From Candidatus Dadabacteria bacterium (GTDB lineage Bacteria > Desulfobacterota_D > UBA1144 > Nemesobacterales > Nemesobacteraceae), in contig JAJDUA010000059.1 of the NCBI GenBank assembly GCA_022826905.1, positions 1-33,453 on the forward strand: 33,453 nucleotides of DNA. The letters are read 5' to 3'. This document shows, piece by piece, positions 26,118 through 33,453 of this stretch (within the stretch, counting starts at the first letter, position 1; the number at the start of each line of letters is the position of its first letter). Below the pieces are notes generated by a model that was not told the DNA's origin, made no database searches, and saw only the letters and a program-made list of their open reading frames with translations. A program made the position numbers and the translations under genes.

Positions 26118-26131
26118 ACCGGCAAACCGGT
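26118..26131. promoter_or_regulatory. Inverted repeat ACCGG-CAAA-CCGGT upstream of the HU gene promoter
   Basis: A five-pair dyad with a 4-base loop lies between the adaptor start and the -35 box of the HU-like gene, about 9 bp upstream of that box. Its position would suit a regulator site. It has no T-tract. Confidence 0.3.
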
Positions 26132-26139
26132 AGAACAGA

Positions 26140-26168
26140 TTGACTTTTGGCCAGAATACCCCGATAAT
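26140..26168 (+). promoter_or_regulatory. Predicted sigma-70-type promoter of the HU-like gene
   Basis: TTGACT at 26140-26145, a 17-bp spacer, then GATAAT at 26163-26168: five of six bases match consensus in each box, with ideal spacing. The start codon follows about 28 bp later. This is one of the best promoters in the window, fitting a highly expressed nucleoid protein. Confidence 0.7.
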
Positions 26169-26195
26169 TATTAAGAGATTTTAAGGAGGATGTTA

Positions 26196-26486
26196 GTGAA
26201 CGGAAAACCTTTAACAAAGTCCCAGCTTTCAAGCAGCTTGGCAGAGAAGGCGGGAATAACCAAGGCGACAGCCAAAACCGTTATTGATGCTATAGCGTCA
26301 ATTGCATGTGAAGAGGTAAAGGAAAAAGGAGAATTCACGATTCCTGGAATCGGCAAACTGGTTATCAGCAATCGCAGTGCCAGAATGGGGAGAAATCCCG
26401 CCACCGGTGAAGAGATCAGCATACCTGCAAGAAAGGTCCTGAAGTTCCGCGTGGCGAAAGCCTGCAAGGATTCTGTGCTAGGTTAG
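26196..26486 (+). CDS. hup: HU/IHF-family DNA-binding protein
   Basis: This is a nucleoid-associated histone-like protein. The start chosen is GTG at 26196, because AAGGAGG then sits 6 nt upstream. The ATG at 26190 would overlap that ribosome-binding site. The protein (about 96 residues) reads LTKSQLSSSLAEKAGITKAT, has a helical N-terminal half, and then GIGKLVISNRSARMGRNPATGEEI, the HU beta-arm signature in which RNP(A/Q)TG inserts into the DNA minor groove. It ends FRVAKACKDSVLG, as in HU. It has its own promoter and is divergent from the adaptor gene. Whether it is HU or an IHF-type subunit cannot be decided by eye. Confidence 0.93.
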   Translation: MNGKPLTKSQLSSSLAEKAGITKATAKTVIDAIASIACEEVKEKGEFTIPGIGKLVISNRSARMGRNPATGEEISIPARKVLKFRVAKACKDSVLG

Positions 26487-26505
26487 AGCTGTCTCCACAC
26501 TCTAC

Positions 26506-27801
26506 CTAGTTGATGCCGCCTCTTAGCGACCAGTTGAGAATTTCTACTGGATGCACAACTTTGGTTTTGGAATCTGAACCGAGCAGTCCCTTGCGGATCT
26601 GTATCATGCATCCGGGATTACCGACGGCCAGATAATCGGCTCCGGTTTTCCCTATTTCGCTTACTTTACCTGAAAGAAGTTTGGCGGACATTTCCGTCTG
26701 CACGATATTGTATATCCCGGCGCTTCCGCAGCAGTGATCCGACCGCTGCATTTCGATAAATTCCAGTCCCGGGATGCTTCTAAGAAGTTCTCTCGGAGCA
26801 GACCGTATACCCTGTCCATGAACAATATGGCACGCGTCCTGGTAAGTGATCTTTACATCAAGAGGGTGCAGCGCCGCCCCTATTTCCGTATCCGAAAGAA
26901 ATTCCATGACGTCCACGGTTTTCGCTGAAAGCTGCGCCGCGGCTTCGGAGTAAACCGGATCCCCGCGCAGGATTTCGGCGTATTCCTTCATAGTGGAACC
27001 GCATCCGGCAGAATTAACAACTACGGCATCTACTTTTAAGGTAGTGAAAAGGGCCACCAGTTTTCTTGCGAACTCCCTTCCCTCCTCAAGCCTTCCCGAG
27101 TGAACAGAAAGGGCCCCGCAACACCCTTGGTTCTTGGGAACAAAAACTTCGCAACCGCTTGCGCGAAGCACTTCGACCGTTGCCCTGTTTATTTCCGGGA
27201 AGAAGACCCCCTGAACGCACCCGCTCAGAAGGGCAACTTTCTTTTTCCTCTCTCCAATTGCCGGATAAAAAGCCGAAAGAGTCTCCCCGAAAGCGGAACT
27301 TACCTCGGGCAGCATGTGGAACATGGAAGAAGCCGAGAGACTTATTCTGTTAAGAAGCCACGGCGGGAAAACCCTCTTCAGGCCAAGTGTTTTTATCAGG
27401 TAGATAAACGGCAGAAGAAGCCTCAACTTTCGCGGATAGGGGAAAATTTTGAAAATGAAAGCCCTGAGGATCTTATCCCCCAGTCCCCTCTTGAACCTCC
27501 TTTCGATCTGTCCCCTCGACATCTCTATCAGGCTTCCATACTTGACTCCAGAGGGACACGCGGTCTCGCAGGCAAGACACCCTAGACACAGGTCAAGATG
27601 CTTTACAAGCGACTCGCCCATCGGGATTCTTCCCTCCTCCGCGGCTTTTATCAGATGGATTCTTCCCCTCGGAGAATCAAGCTCGTTTCCGGTCGCCAGG
27701 TAGGTAGGGCAGGATGAAAGGCAAAAACCGCAATGAACGCAGTCCTGTATTATCTTCCTGCTCGGCCGGTCCGTATTGTCAAAAGCTGTCTCAAGCGACA
27801 T
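26506..27801 (-). CDS. glcF: Glycolate oxidase iron-sulfur subunit
   Basis: GlcF carries electrons from the GlcD/GlcE flavoproteins to the quinone pool. The ATG at 27801 follows GGAGGG and gives 431 residues; an in-frame extension of 42 codons upstream would overlap the preceding gene and has no family match. The first ferredoxin-type cluster ligands are C21, C24, C27 and C31 (CVHCGFCLSSCP) and the second C72, C75, C78 and C82 (CLGCLACETACPSG). Two CCG cysteine-rich blocks follow (NQGCCGALSVHSG and SDHCCGSAGIYN), typical of heterodisulfide reductase B-like domains. It is the last gene of the operon. Its start overlaps the DUF3891 gene end by 11 bp. Confidence 0.93.
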   Translation of the reverse strand: MSLETAFDNTDRPSRKIIQDCVHCGFCLSSCPTYLATGNELDSPRGRIHLIKAAEEGRIPMGESLVKHLDLCLGCLACETACPSGVKYGSLIEMSRGQIERRFKRGLGDKILRAFIFKIFPYPRKLRLLLPFIYLIKTLGLKRVFPPWLLNRISLSASSMFHMLPEVSSAFGETLSAFYPAIGERKKKVALLSGCVQGVFFPEINRATVEVLRASGCEVFVPKNQGCCGALSVHSGRLEEGREFARKLVALFTTLKVDAVVVNSAGCGSTMKEYAEILRGDPVYSEAAAQLSAKTVDVMEFLSDTEIGAALHPLDVKITYQDACHIVHGQGIRSAPRELLRSIPGLEFIEMQRSDHCCGSAGIYNIVQTEMSAKLLSGKVSEIGKTGADYLAVGNPGCMIQIRKGLLGSDSKTKVVHPVEILNWSLRGGIN

Positions 27802-28585
27802 TGCGTCCCTCCGCTCCCGAAGAAATCGAAAAATCAAAAGTCTCAAAACCCGCACTATGGAAAGCTTCTTTGAGCTCCGCTTGGGCACCAAACGATTTTC
27901 CCACAAGTTTTCTGCCGGATATATCAAAGTGAAGAGAGTCCCGAGAAAAAGGATTTGGGCAGACCGTATAGTTAAGCCCGTCTTCCGATGACAGGGCTAT
28001 CTCCACCGTGTCTCCAAGGTAATTAATCGGAACGTTCGGAATAGTGACTGATTTTGATCCGCGGCAAAGAGCGAGAGATATCATGTCGCCCACCTGAAGA
28101 AACCTGAGGTTAGTCCGGATATCAGCGGAAAGGCGCTCGTCTGGACTCCCTTCCCCTGCCCCGACCCCGAGGCTCCGGTGCAGTAATTCCCTGATTTTCT
28201 CTCTAAGCGAAACGGCCGCCTTGTTGTCCGGATCTCTGGATATAGTCCTCTCATTAAGCTCGGAGAAGTGAAGCGCTATTAAAGCGCAGGCATATGGATG
28301 CTCGCCGACATGTTTTTCGAAACACTCAGACCAGATCTCAAGCTGGCTTTCAGGTCGCATCTCCATGAAATTTCTCGGATAGCCGTTTTTCGGGTTCAGA
28401 TCGGCTGCGGAGTCCGTTTTCTCCCATCCGCAGTCATGTTCCTTTATCGCCAGCATCACTTCGTCTGTGGGAGTGATAGTCTCGAAATCCTCATTGCCCC
28501 AGAAATTCATTATCTTCGAAGAAAGAAAAGCGTGGCTTGGCTGCGTTATGAGAGTCCATCCCTCACCAGATTCCCTTCTTATCAT
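27791..28585 (-). CDS. DUF3891 family protein
   Basis: This 264-residue protein of unknown function opens MIRRESGEGWTLITQPSHA, matching the DUF3891 signature. It continues with AIKEHDCGWEKTD, where the invariant His-Asp lies, and then ACALIALHFSEL. The conserved His/Asp residues suggest a metal site, but no activity has been shown to my knowledge. It starts 11 bp after glcE and overlaps glcF by 11 bp, so it is translated as part of the glycolate oxidase operon. That is unusual, since glcD, glcE and glcF are normally contiguous. A role in glycolate metabolism is inference from context only. Confidence 0.8.
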   Translation of the reverse strand: MIRRESGEGWTLITQPSHAFLSSKIMNFWGNEDFETITPTDEVMLAIKEHDCGWEKTDSAADLNPKNGYPRNFMEMRPESQLEIWSECFEKHVGEHPYACALIALHFSELNERTISRDPDNKAAVSLREKIRELLHRSLGVGAGEGSPDERLSADIRTNLRFLQVGDMISLALCRGSKSVTIPNVPINYLGDTVEIALSSEDGLNYTVCPNPFSRDSLHFDISGRKLVGKSFGAQAELKEAFHSAGFETFDFSISSGAEGRNVA

Positions 28586-28596
28586 GATCCTTATCC

Positions 28597-29943
28597 TCAG
28601 TCTGCATCGAATATTTTTTCGCCGGGCAGAATGTTTCCCGGATCAAAACGCCGTTTGATGTTCTTCATAAGAAAAAGCGCATCCCCGAAATCCCCCCACG
28701 CTTTTACCTTCTCCCTGAGTTCGCAACGGACATCGGAGAACATGATACGGCCCCCGAGCGAATCGGCAAGATTTTCAAGAAAACCCGCCGCTATGACCGC
28801 CTCTTCACCCTCACCGCTTACCGAAACAAGCGCAACCCCCCTGGCGGGCCTTGCAAGACTGCGCACTGTGACTCCCGAGAGCGCTGGATCGCTCTCAATA
28901 TCGGAGAGAATCTCGATTGAAGCAGTTACGGGCAGAGTCAGCTTCGAGGAAAAACTTGCCGCGGAAGAAAACGGGAATTCCCTTGCTGAATCCCATAACT
29001 CCCGTGAATCCTCATCGCCCATCTCAACGAAAGAGGCAGGTTTTCCAGAGGTTATCTCCCTCACCTGTTTTATCTGCTCGACCACCGCCTCTTCGAAGCT
29101 GTCGAACCTGAGCAGGATGCTTCTTTTAGCCCCCGGTGCGACTGAAAATTCCGAAGAGAGTCTCTCGTCAAGTATTTCAAAACATGTGGGAACTACATCC
29201 GCAGCAAGTATCGCCCTAGCCGCGCGGGAACAGGAAACATGGTCGTCAAAACCCAGAACCAGGGTTCTTGAGAAGGGTTGGCGGGGGTATAACCTGAAAG
29301 TCGCTTCTACCAAGACGCACAGGGTTCCGAGCGAACCTGTCATAAGCTTGGGAATATCATAACCCGCTACGTTTTTAACTACTTTTCCTCCCAAGTTTAT
29401 GATCTCACCGTCAGCTCTCACGGCCCTGACTCCCAGGACAAGCTCTCTGCACGTACCGTATCTGGTACTCATTGGACCGCAAAGATTTGTCGACACAAGT
29501 CCTCCCACGGTGGCCCCGGAGCTAAGACCCGGCGGATCCACGGGAAAAAGCTGGTTTTCACGCCCGACCGCATTCTGGAACTCCCTTACCTCCATCCCGC
29601 ATTGGACCGTGGAAACCATGTCGGAAGGCTCGTGAAACAGGAGCTTGTCAAGACGCTTGAGCGAGAGCGCCGCACCCGCCGCACGGACCGGGCTGCCGAG
29701 TGAAAGCTTGGTGCCCCCCGCAAAAGGAAAAACACGAATGCCTTTCTGCGAAGCGAACCCGAGGACCCGGGATATCTCCTCGACGGTTTCGGGATAGAGA
29801 ATTACTTCTGGAGAGAATCCGAATTCCGGAACACTCGAGTCCGTACCACCGGAACCGGGAACATGGAAATTTGAAACCATTCTGGAAAGTTCTGCTATGT
29901 GAGACATTTGTTTTAAACGGTCGGATCTTAGGGCCCTGAACAC
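28597..29943 (-). CDS. glcE: Glycolate oxidase FAD-binding subunit
   Basis: GlcE is the second flavin-domain subunit of glycolate oxidase. The 448-residue protein has the PCMH-type FAD domain: PFAGGTKLSLGSPVR near residue 73, SSGATVGGLVSTNLCGP near residue 143, and VVKNVAGYDIPKLMTGSLGTL near residue 186. The C-terminus RRFDPGNILPGEKI is the family end. The GTG at 29943 is the longest start; ATG 29907 is an alternative, and neither has a clear ribosome-binding site. It lies 12 bp behind glcD, so coupling is likely. At 448 residues it is longer than E. coli GlcE (about 350). Confidence 0.88.
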   Translation of the reverse strand: MFRALRSDRLKQMSHIAELSRMVSNFHVPGSGGTDSSVPEFGFSPEVILYPETVEEISRVLGFASQKGIRVFPFAGGTKLSLGSPVRAAGAALSLKRLDKLLFHEPSDMVSTVQCGMEVREFQNAVGRENQLFPVDPPGLSSGATVGGLVSTNLCGPMSTRYGTCRELVLGVRAVRADGEIINLGGKVVKNVAGYDIPKLMTGSLGTLCVLVEATFRLYPRQPFSRTLVLGFDDHVSCSRAARAILAADVVPTCFEILDERLSSEFSVAPGAKRSILLRFDSFEEAVVEQIKQVREITSGKPASFVEMGDEDSRELWDSAREFPFSSAASFSSKLTLPVTASIEILSDIESDPALSGVTVRSLARPARGVALVSVSGEGEEAVIAAGFLENLADSLGGRIMFSDVRCELREKVKAWGDFGDALFLMKNIKRRFDPGNILPGEKIFDAD

Positions 29944-29955
29944 GGCCCGGCTTCG

Positions 29956-31443
29956 CTAGAAAAGCTCTCCCATTCCCTTTGGCGCGTGATTATGGGAACC
30001 ATGTTTTCCCATCCCGGGCTCAACGCACGTCCTAGGAGTCGGGAACACCTTGCCGGGATTGCAGAGTCCTTCTTCGTCAAAAGCGCACCGCACCAGATTC
30101 ATCGTGTCTATTTCCTGTTCGCTGAACATAAGCGAAAGAAACCTTTTCTTGTCAAACCCAACACCGTGCTCTCCCGTAATGCTGCCGCCGACGTCAACGC
30201 ATACCCTGAGAATTTCCCCGGAAAGTTCCTCGGCTTTCTCGGATTCTCCCTCAACTTCGGGATCATAAAGCACCAGCGGATGAAGATTCCCGTCCCCCGC
30301 ATGAAAGACGTTTGCAACCCGAAGACCGTACCTTCTGCCGAGCTCCCCTATCTCTCCAAGCACCCTGGCCAAGCTGCTCCTGGGAATCACACCATCCTGA
30401 ACATAGTATCCGGGACTTATCTTCCCCATGGCGGCAAACGCACTTTTACGCCCCTTCCAGAAAAGCTGTCTCTCGTTTTCATCCGCCGCCAGCTTTATTT
30501 CAATCGCGCCGTTTTCCCTAAGTATCCGGCTTACGGCAGGAACCTGCGCGGTAACCTCCGCGCCGGGTCCATCAAGCTCCACGAGAAGAATAGCTCCCGC
30601 GTCCCTAGGATATCCGGCGCCCACAGTGGTTTCCACAGCGTTTATGCTGAGATTGTCCATGATTTCCATTCCCGCGGGGATAACCCCGGAAGAAATGATT
30701 GCGGAAACCGACGCCCCGGCGTCTTCAATTCTCTCAAAGGAAGCGAGAAGAGTCTTAACCATCTGAGGTTTTTTTATTATTCTCAAAAAGACCTTGGTCA
30801 CTATGCCCAAAAGCCCCTCGCTTCCGACCACAAGCGAAAGAAGATCATATCCTAGACTCTCCGGGGAAGGACCCCCAAGCATGACCACTGCTCCGTCGGG
30901 CAGAACCATCTCCACTCCGAGCACATGGTTGGTCGTGACTCCATACTTAAGACAATGAACTCCACCTGAATTCTCGGCGACATTGCCTCCTATTGTGCAC
31001 ACGATCTGGCTTGAAGGATCGGGGGCGTAGTAAAATCCCTCGGCGCTCACGGCATCGGTTACGGAAATATTGACCACTCCGGGCTCGACCACAACGACGC
31101 GGTTCGGGATATCCACTTCAAGAATCCTGTTCATCCTCGAAAGCGATATGACTATTCCCTCGCGACTGGGAAGAGCGCCTCCGGACAGCCCGGTTCCCGC
31201 CCCTCTCGGAACAAAAGGAATTTTCTCGCGATTGCAAAGCCCTACGACTTGGGAAACCTCCTCCGCAGTTGAAGGCAGAACAACGAAAAGAGGCTTTACC
31301 CTGTATCCCGTAAGCCCGTCGCTTTCATAAGCGATCAGCTCATCCTCGGCTGATATAACCGCCCCGGCACCTAGGATTCCCACAAGCTCCGAGGCGATAC
31401 GGGATTTCCATCTGCCGGTTCTTTTTACAGCTTGCGTGTCCAT
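29956..31443 (-). CDS. glcD: Glycolate oxidase catalytic FAD subunit
   Basis: GlcD oxidises glycolate (or D-lactate-like 2-hydroxy acids) to glyoxylate using FAD. The 495-residue protein has the FAD-binding type 4 domain with PFVPRGAGTGLSGGALP near residue 75 and CTIGGNVAENSGGVHCLKYG near residue 148. The C-terminal substrate domain has VANVFHAGDGNLHPLVLYD and GGSITGEHGVG. It leads the operon glcD-glcE-DUF3891-glcF and is divergent from the tsaC gene across 42 bp, where a TATACT on the minus strand may be its -10 box. The exact hydroxy-acid substrate is not decided by sequence; D-lactate dehydrogenases share these motifs. Confidence 0.92.
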   Translation of the reverse strand: MDTQAVKRTGRWKSRIASELVGILGAGAVISAEDELIAYESDGLTGYRVKPLFVVLPSTAEEVSQVVGLCNREKIPFVPRGAGTGLSGGALPSREGIVISLSRMNRILEVDIPNRVVVVEPGVVNISVTDAVSAEGFYYAPDPSSQIVCTIGGNVAENSGGVHCLKYGVTTNHVLGVEMVLPDGAVVMLGGPSPESLGYDLLSLVVGSEGLLGIVTKVFLRIIKKPQMVKTLLASFERIEDAGASVSAIISSGVIPAGMEIMDNLSINAVETTVGAGYPRDAGAILLVELDGPGAEVTAQVPAVSRILRENGAIEIKLAADENERQLFWKGRKSAFAAMGKISPGYYVQDGVIPRSSLARVLGEIGELGRRYGLRVANVFHAGDGNLHPLVLYDPEVEGESEKAEELSGEILRVCVDVGGSITGEHGVGFDKKRFLSLMFSEQEIDTMNLVRCAFDEEGLCNPGKVFPTPRTCVEPGMGKHGSHNHAPKGMGELF

Positions 31444-31485
31444 CGTTAAACTTATAGTATATCGGAACCCGGGGAACGCGAAAAA

Positions 31486-32103
31486 TTGACTGAGATTATC
31501 AAAGAAACCGATCCGCTCGTATTCGATAAGCTATCCGAATGCCTTACGGGCGGAGGGGTCATCTTATACCCGACCGAAACTCTCTACGGGATCGGCTGTC
31601 TTGCGTTTAACCAAGAGTCCTGCCGTAGAATAGTAAGGATAAAACAAAGATCCGGAGGCAAGGGACTTATAGTCCTCGTAACTGATGAGGAAATGTTTGA
31701 CCGCCACTTCCATGTTCCCGGCGACCTTCTCGCAAGATACTCACGGAGCCAAAAACCCCTTACACTCATACTGCATCCGAAATCCGTTTTCCCCCAAGAG
31801 GTCTCGGGAGGAAGGGACTCGGTCGCGGCAAGAATCTCCACCTCACCTTTCGCAAAAGAGATTCTCCGTCGCGTGGGAGAACCAATAACCTCTACGAGCG
31901 CAAACATAAGCGGCAGGGGCAACTCAAACCGGTTCGACGATATCCGCAGGGATTTTCCGAGCGGGATTGATGTTATCGTTGATTCTGGTAACCTTCCACC
32001 CTCAACAGGTTCAGCGATAGTGAACCTGACGGCCACGTCACCCGAGATTATCAGAGAGGGCGATCTTTCCGTAACCGAAATAGAGAAAATTCTTCATGGC
32101 TGA
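31486..32103 (+). CDS. tsaC: Threonylcarbamoyl-AMP synthase (Sua5/YrdC/TsaC family)
   Basis: The enzyme makes threonylcarbamoyl-AMP from threonine, bicarbonate and ATP for the t6A modification of tRNA. The 205-residue single-domain protein shows GVILYPTETLYGIGCLAF near residue 25, the KxR motif in IVRIKQRSGGKGLIVLV, and TSTSANISGRGN near residue 138. The start is TTG at 31486, since no ATG or GTG fits the family N-terminus. A GGGGA sits 10 nt upstream. Its end overlaps the DUF1015 gene by 8 bp, so the two are coupled. Family members of the YciO type cannot be fully excluded. Confidence 0.9.
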   Translation: MTEIIKETDPLVFDKLSECLTGGGVILYPTETLYGIGCLAFNQESCRRIVRIKQRSGGKGLIVLVTDEEMFDRHFHVPGDLLARYSRSQKPLTLILHPKSVFPQEVSGGRDSVAARISTSPFAKEILRRVGEPITSTSANISGRGNSNRFDDIRRDFPSGIDVIVDSGNLPPSTGSAIVNLTATSPEIIREGDLSVTEIEKILHG

Positions 32104-33307
32104 AATAGAACCTTTCAGAGGTATACGATACAGCAAGGAAGCCGTCGAGGACTTCGCGAAAGTCATCGCTCCTCCCTACGACGTAATAAGTCCTCGGCAA
32201 CGCGAAGAACTCTGCGCCAAAAGTCCCTTTAACGCCGTCAGAATTGAACTGCCCGGCGGAGAAGGCAACCAGCGTTATCAAAACGCGAAGGAAATCTATT
32301 CGAAGTGGCTCCGCGACAAAGTGCTCATAAGGGACGATGAGCCTTCAATCTATCCTTACTACCAGGATTTTGAGTTCGAAGGACAACGCTACACAAGGAA
32401 AGGGTTCATAGCGAACCTAAAGGTCGAGGACCTCGACAAAAAAATCGTCCTGCCGCATGAACAGACTTTCAGAAAACACAAGGAAGACCGACTGGCGCTC
32501 ACAATCGCATGCAACTCCAACCTGAGCCAGATTTTCTGCGTCTATCCCGACACCTCGGGAGAGATCGAGGAGGATGTAGATAAAAATATCGGAGAACCGC
32601 TTGTGGACGTCACATTTGAAGAAGGAATAAGAAATACTCTCTGGAAGGTATCCGATCCAAAAATCATAGAACGCGTAAAAAGCCACCTCGCAGACAGATC
32701 GATTCTGATCGCAGACGGTCACCACCGTTACGAAACCTCGATAAACTTCAGAAACCTTAAAAGGGAAGAAACGGGGAAGAATTCAGGAAAGATGCCCTGG
32801 GATTATGTAATGACCTACCTCTCGCGCGGAGAAGGCCAGGGACTTATAATTAATCCCACTCACAGGATAGCAAGAAAAGTCGGGGATAAACTGATCGACA
32901 ATCTGCGGGAAGATTTCGAAGTCGAGAGAATTGCGCTTGAGCATTCGCTTGATCTCGGCCCGGACCAGATATCCGTTGTAACCAGGGATCCCGGGAGAAC
33001 CTTCAGGCTTACTCCCAAGACGAAGAATGAAAAAGACTACGAGAACCTCGCCGTGATAATTCTTCACAGTCGGGTGTTTGAAGCACTGATAGAAGAAGAC
33101 AAGGCAGGCGTACGATACTCCAAGTTCCCGGAAGAAGTATTCGAAAATGTGCACAACGGGGAGTTTGAGGCCGGGTTTCTTCTTCCCAAGCTAAAATCAG
33201 AGGACATATTCAAAGTGGTTCTCGACGGAACCAAGATGCCTCACAAGACCACCTATTTCTATCCGAAAATCCTCTCCGGACTAGTATTCAACCCTCTCTG
33301 GCGTTAA
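32096..33307 (+). CDS. DUF1015 family protein
   Basis: This 403-residue protein matches the DUF1015 family. It opens with IEPFRGIRYSKE, then VIAPPYDVISPRQRE, and later ILIADGHHRYETSINF near residue 205. It ends KMPHKTTYFYPKILSG. These conserved His/Asp/Arg blocks recur throughout the family in bacteria and archaea. The family has no established function that I can state with confidence; it is often seen beside serine or sugar-phosphate metabolism genes. It overlaps tsaC by 8 bp, so its translation is tied to tsaC. It is soluble, with no membrane segments. It ends just before the group II intron-like element. Confidence 0.85.
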   Translation: MAEIEPFRGIRYSKEAVEDFAKVIAPPYDVISPRQREELCAKSPFNAVRIELPGGEGNQRYQNAKEIYSKWLRDKVLIRDDEPSIYPYYQDFEFEGQRYTRKGFIANLKVEDLDKKIVLPHEQTFRKHKEDRLALTIACNSNLSQIFCVYPDTSGEIEEDVDKNIGEPLVDVTFEEGIRNTLWKVSDPKIIERVKSHLADRSILIADGHHRYETSINFRNLKREETGKNSGKMPWDYVMTYLSRGEGQGLIINPTHRIARKVGDKLIDNLREDFEVERIALEHSLDLGPDQISVVTRDPGRTFRLTPKTKNEKDYENLAVIILHSRVFEALIEEDKAGVRYSKFPEEVFENVHNGEFEAGFLLPKLKSEDIFKVVLDGTKMPHKTTYFYPKILSGLVFNPLWR

Positions 33308-33312
33308 GCAGG

Positions 33313-33453
33313 ATCGGGATAGGGGGAAACCTCGCGATTTCTCCCCTCCCACACCACCACGCGTACGGGTCCGTACGTGGCGGTTCGATGGATTTAAGCT
33401 GATGAAAACCGCCGGGCGTTCGGTTTCGGCTCGCGCCACGCAGACTTCGGTCC
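33313..33453 (-). mobile_element. 3' end of a bacterial group II intron (domains V-VI), cut by the window edge
   Basis: On the minus strand, 33383-33354 folds as a domain V. The lower stem CCGCCACG pairs with CGTGGTGG, a two-base CG bulge lies on the 3' side, and an upper stem TACG/CGTA closes a four-base loop. CCGCC carries a CGC triad as in bacterial C-type introns. GGGGAGAAATCGCGAGGTTTCCCC follows as a domain VI-like hairpin, in two arms GGGGAGAAA and TTTCCCC. CTATCCCGAT then ends at 33313, resembling the usual 3' boundary with the branch-point A. A minus-strand frame entering from the right edge ends at a TAA at 33394-33396 and may be the tail of the intron's reverse transcriptase. The rest of the intron would be outside the window. 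Confidence 0.65.

Noticed and set aside
28298-29362. Plus-strand 354-codon frame opposite DUF3891 and glcE
   Set aside because: Antisense shadow spanning two clear minus-strand genes, with no family features.

Overview
The window reads as chromosomal DNA from an uncultured Gram-negative bacterium. Gram-negative character is supported by an RND inner-membrane pump and a separate periplasmic adaptor. Coenzyme F420 use is supported by a stand-alone CofE and an LLM-family (luciferase-like) oxidoreductase. Coding density is high, overlapping start/stop junctions are common, and base composition is moderately GC-rich. These traits together would fit F420-producing candidate lineages related to the old Deltaproteobacteria (Dadabacteria- or Tectomicrobia-like), but I cannot place the organism from sequence reading alone.

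Layout. Both edges carry mobile-element pieces: a truncated transposase-type helix-turn-helix ORF at 1-168 behind a perfect 40-bp palindrome, and what looks like the 3' end (domains V and VI) of a bacterial group II intron at about 33313-33453, minus strand. Between them lie mostly housekeeping blocks. (1) 296-1617 (-): queC-queE for 7-deazaguanine synthesis. (2) 1773-7297 (+): a tightly packed methylmalonyl-CoA mutase operon (mutA, mutB, meaB) followed by a rimI-like acetyltransferase, with a possible degenerate cobalamin-riboswitch-like leader. (3) 7273-8256 (-): a polyprenyl diphosphate synthase; 8387-8923 (+): a CvpA-like membrane protein. (4) 9095-11163 (+): fructose-1,6-bisphosphatase abutting an F420-type LLM oxidoreductase. 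(5) 11156-11901 (-): a HepT/MntA type VII toxin-antitoxin pair with every diagnostic motif present. (6) 12265-15598 (-): gap-pgk-fba with an archaeal-type class I aldolase and a visible promoter. (7) 15832-18945 (-): an RND transporter flanked by two related 62-bp repeats. (8) 19298-20338 (+): argC. (9) 20404-24875: two cysteine desulfurases bracketing a GDPD-type phosphodiesterase, cofE and a small unknown protein. (10) 24903-26042 (-): an RND periplasmic adaptor; 26196-26486 (+): an HU-like protein with a near-consensus promoter. (11) 26506-31443 (-): a glycolate oxidase operon glcD-glcE-DUF3891-glcF. (12) 31486-33307 (+): a Sua5/TsaC protein and a DUF1015 protein.

How it works together. 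The central-carbon genes (fba class I, fbp, gap, pgk) suggest glycolysis/gluconeogenesis capacity. Methylmalonyl-CoA mutase with its MeaB chaperone links propionyl-CoA and succinyl-CoA metabolism and needs adenosylcobalamin. The glycolate oxidase set feeds glyoxylate. F420 chemistry is implied twice (cofE and the LLM oxidoreductase). The clearly accessory parts are the two edges, the HepT/MntA island with about 360 bp of apparently decayed DNA beside it, and the repeats around the RND gene. I saw no CRISPR array, rRNA or convincing tRNA. No wholly new multi-gene system is obvious. The items I would look at first are the group II intron end, the repeat pair around the RND gene, the mutA leader, the cysteine desulfurase/cofE cluster and the DUF3891 gene inside the glc operon.
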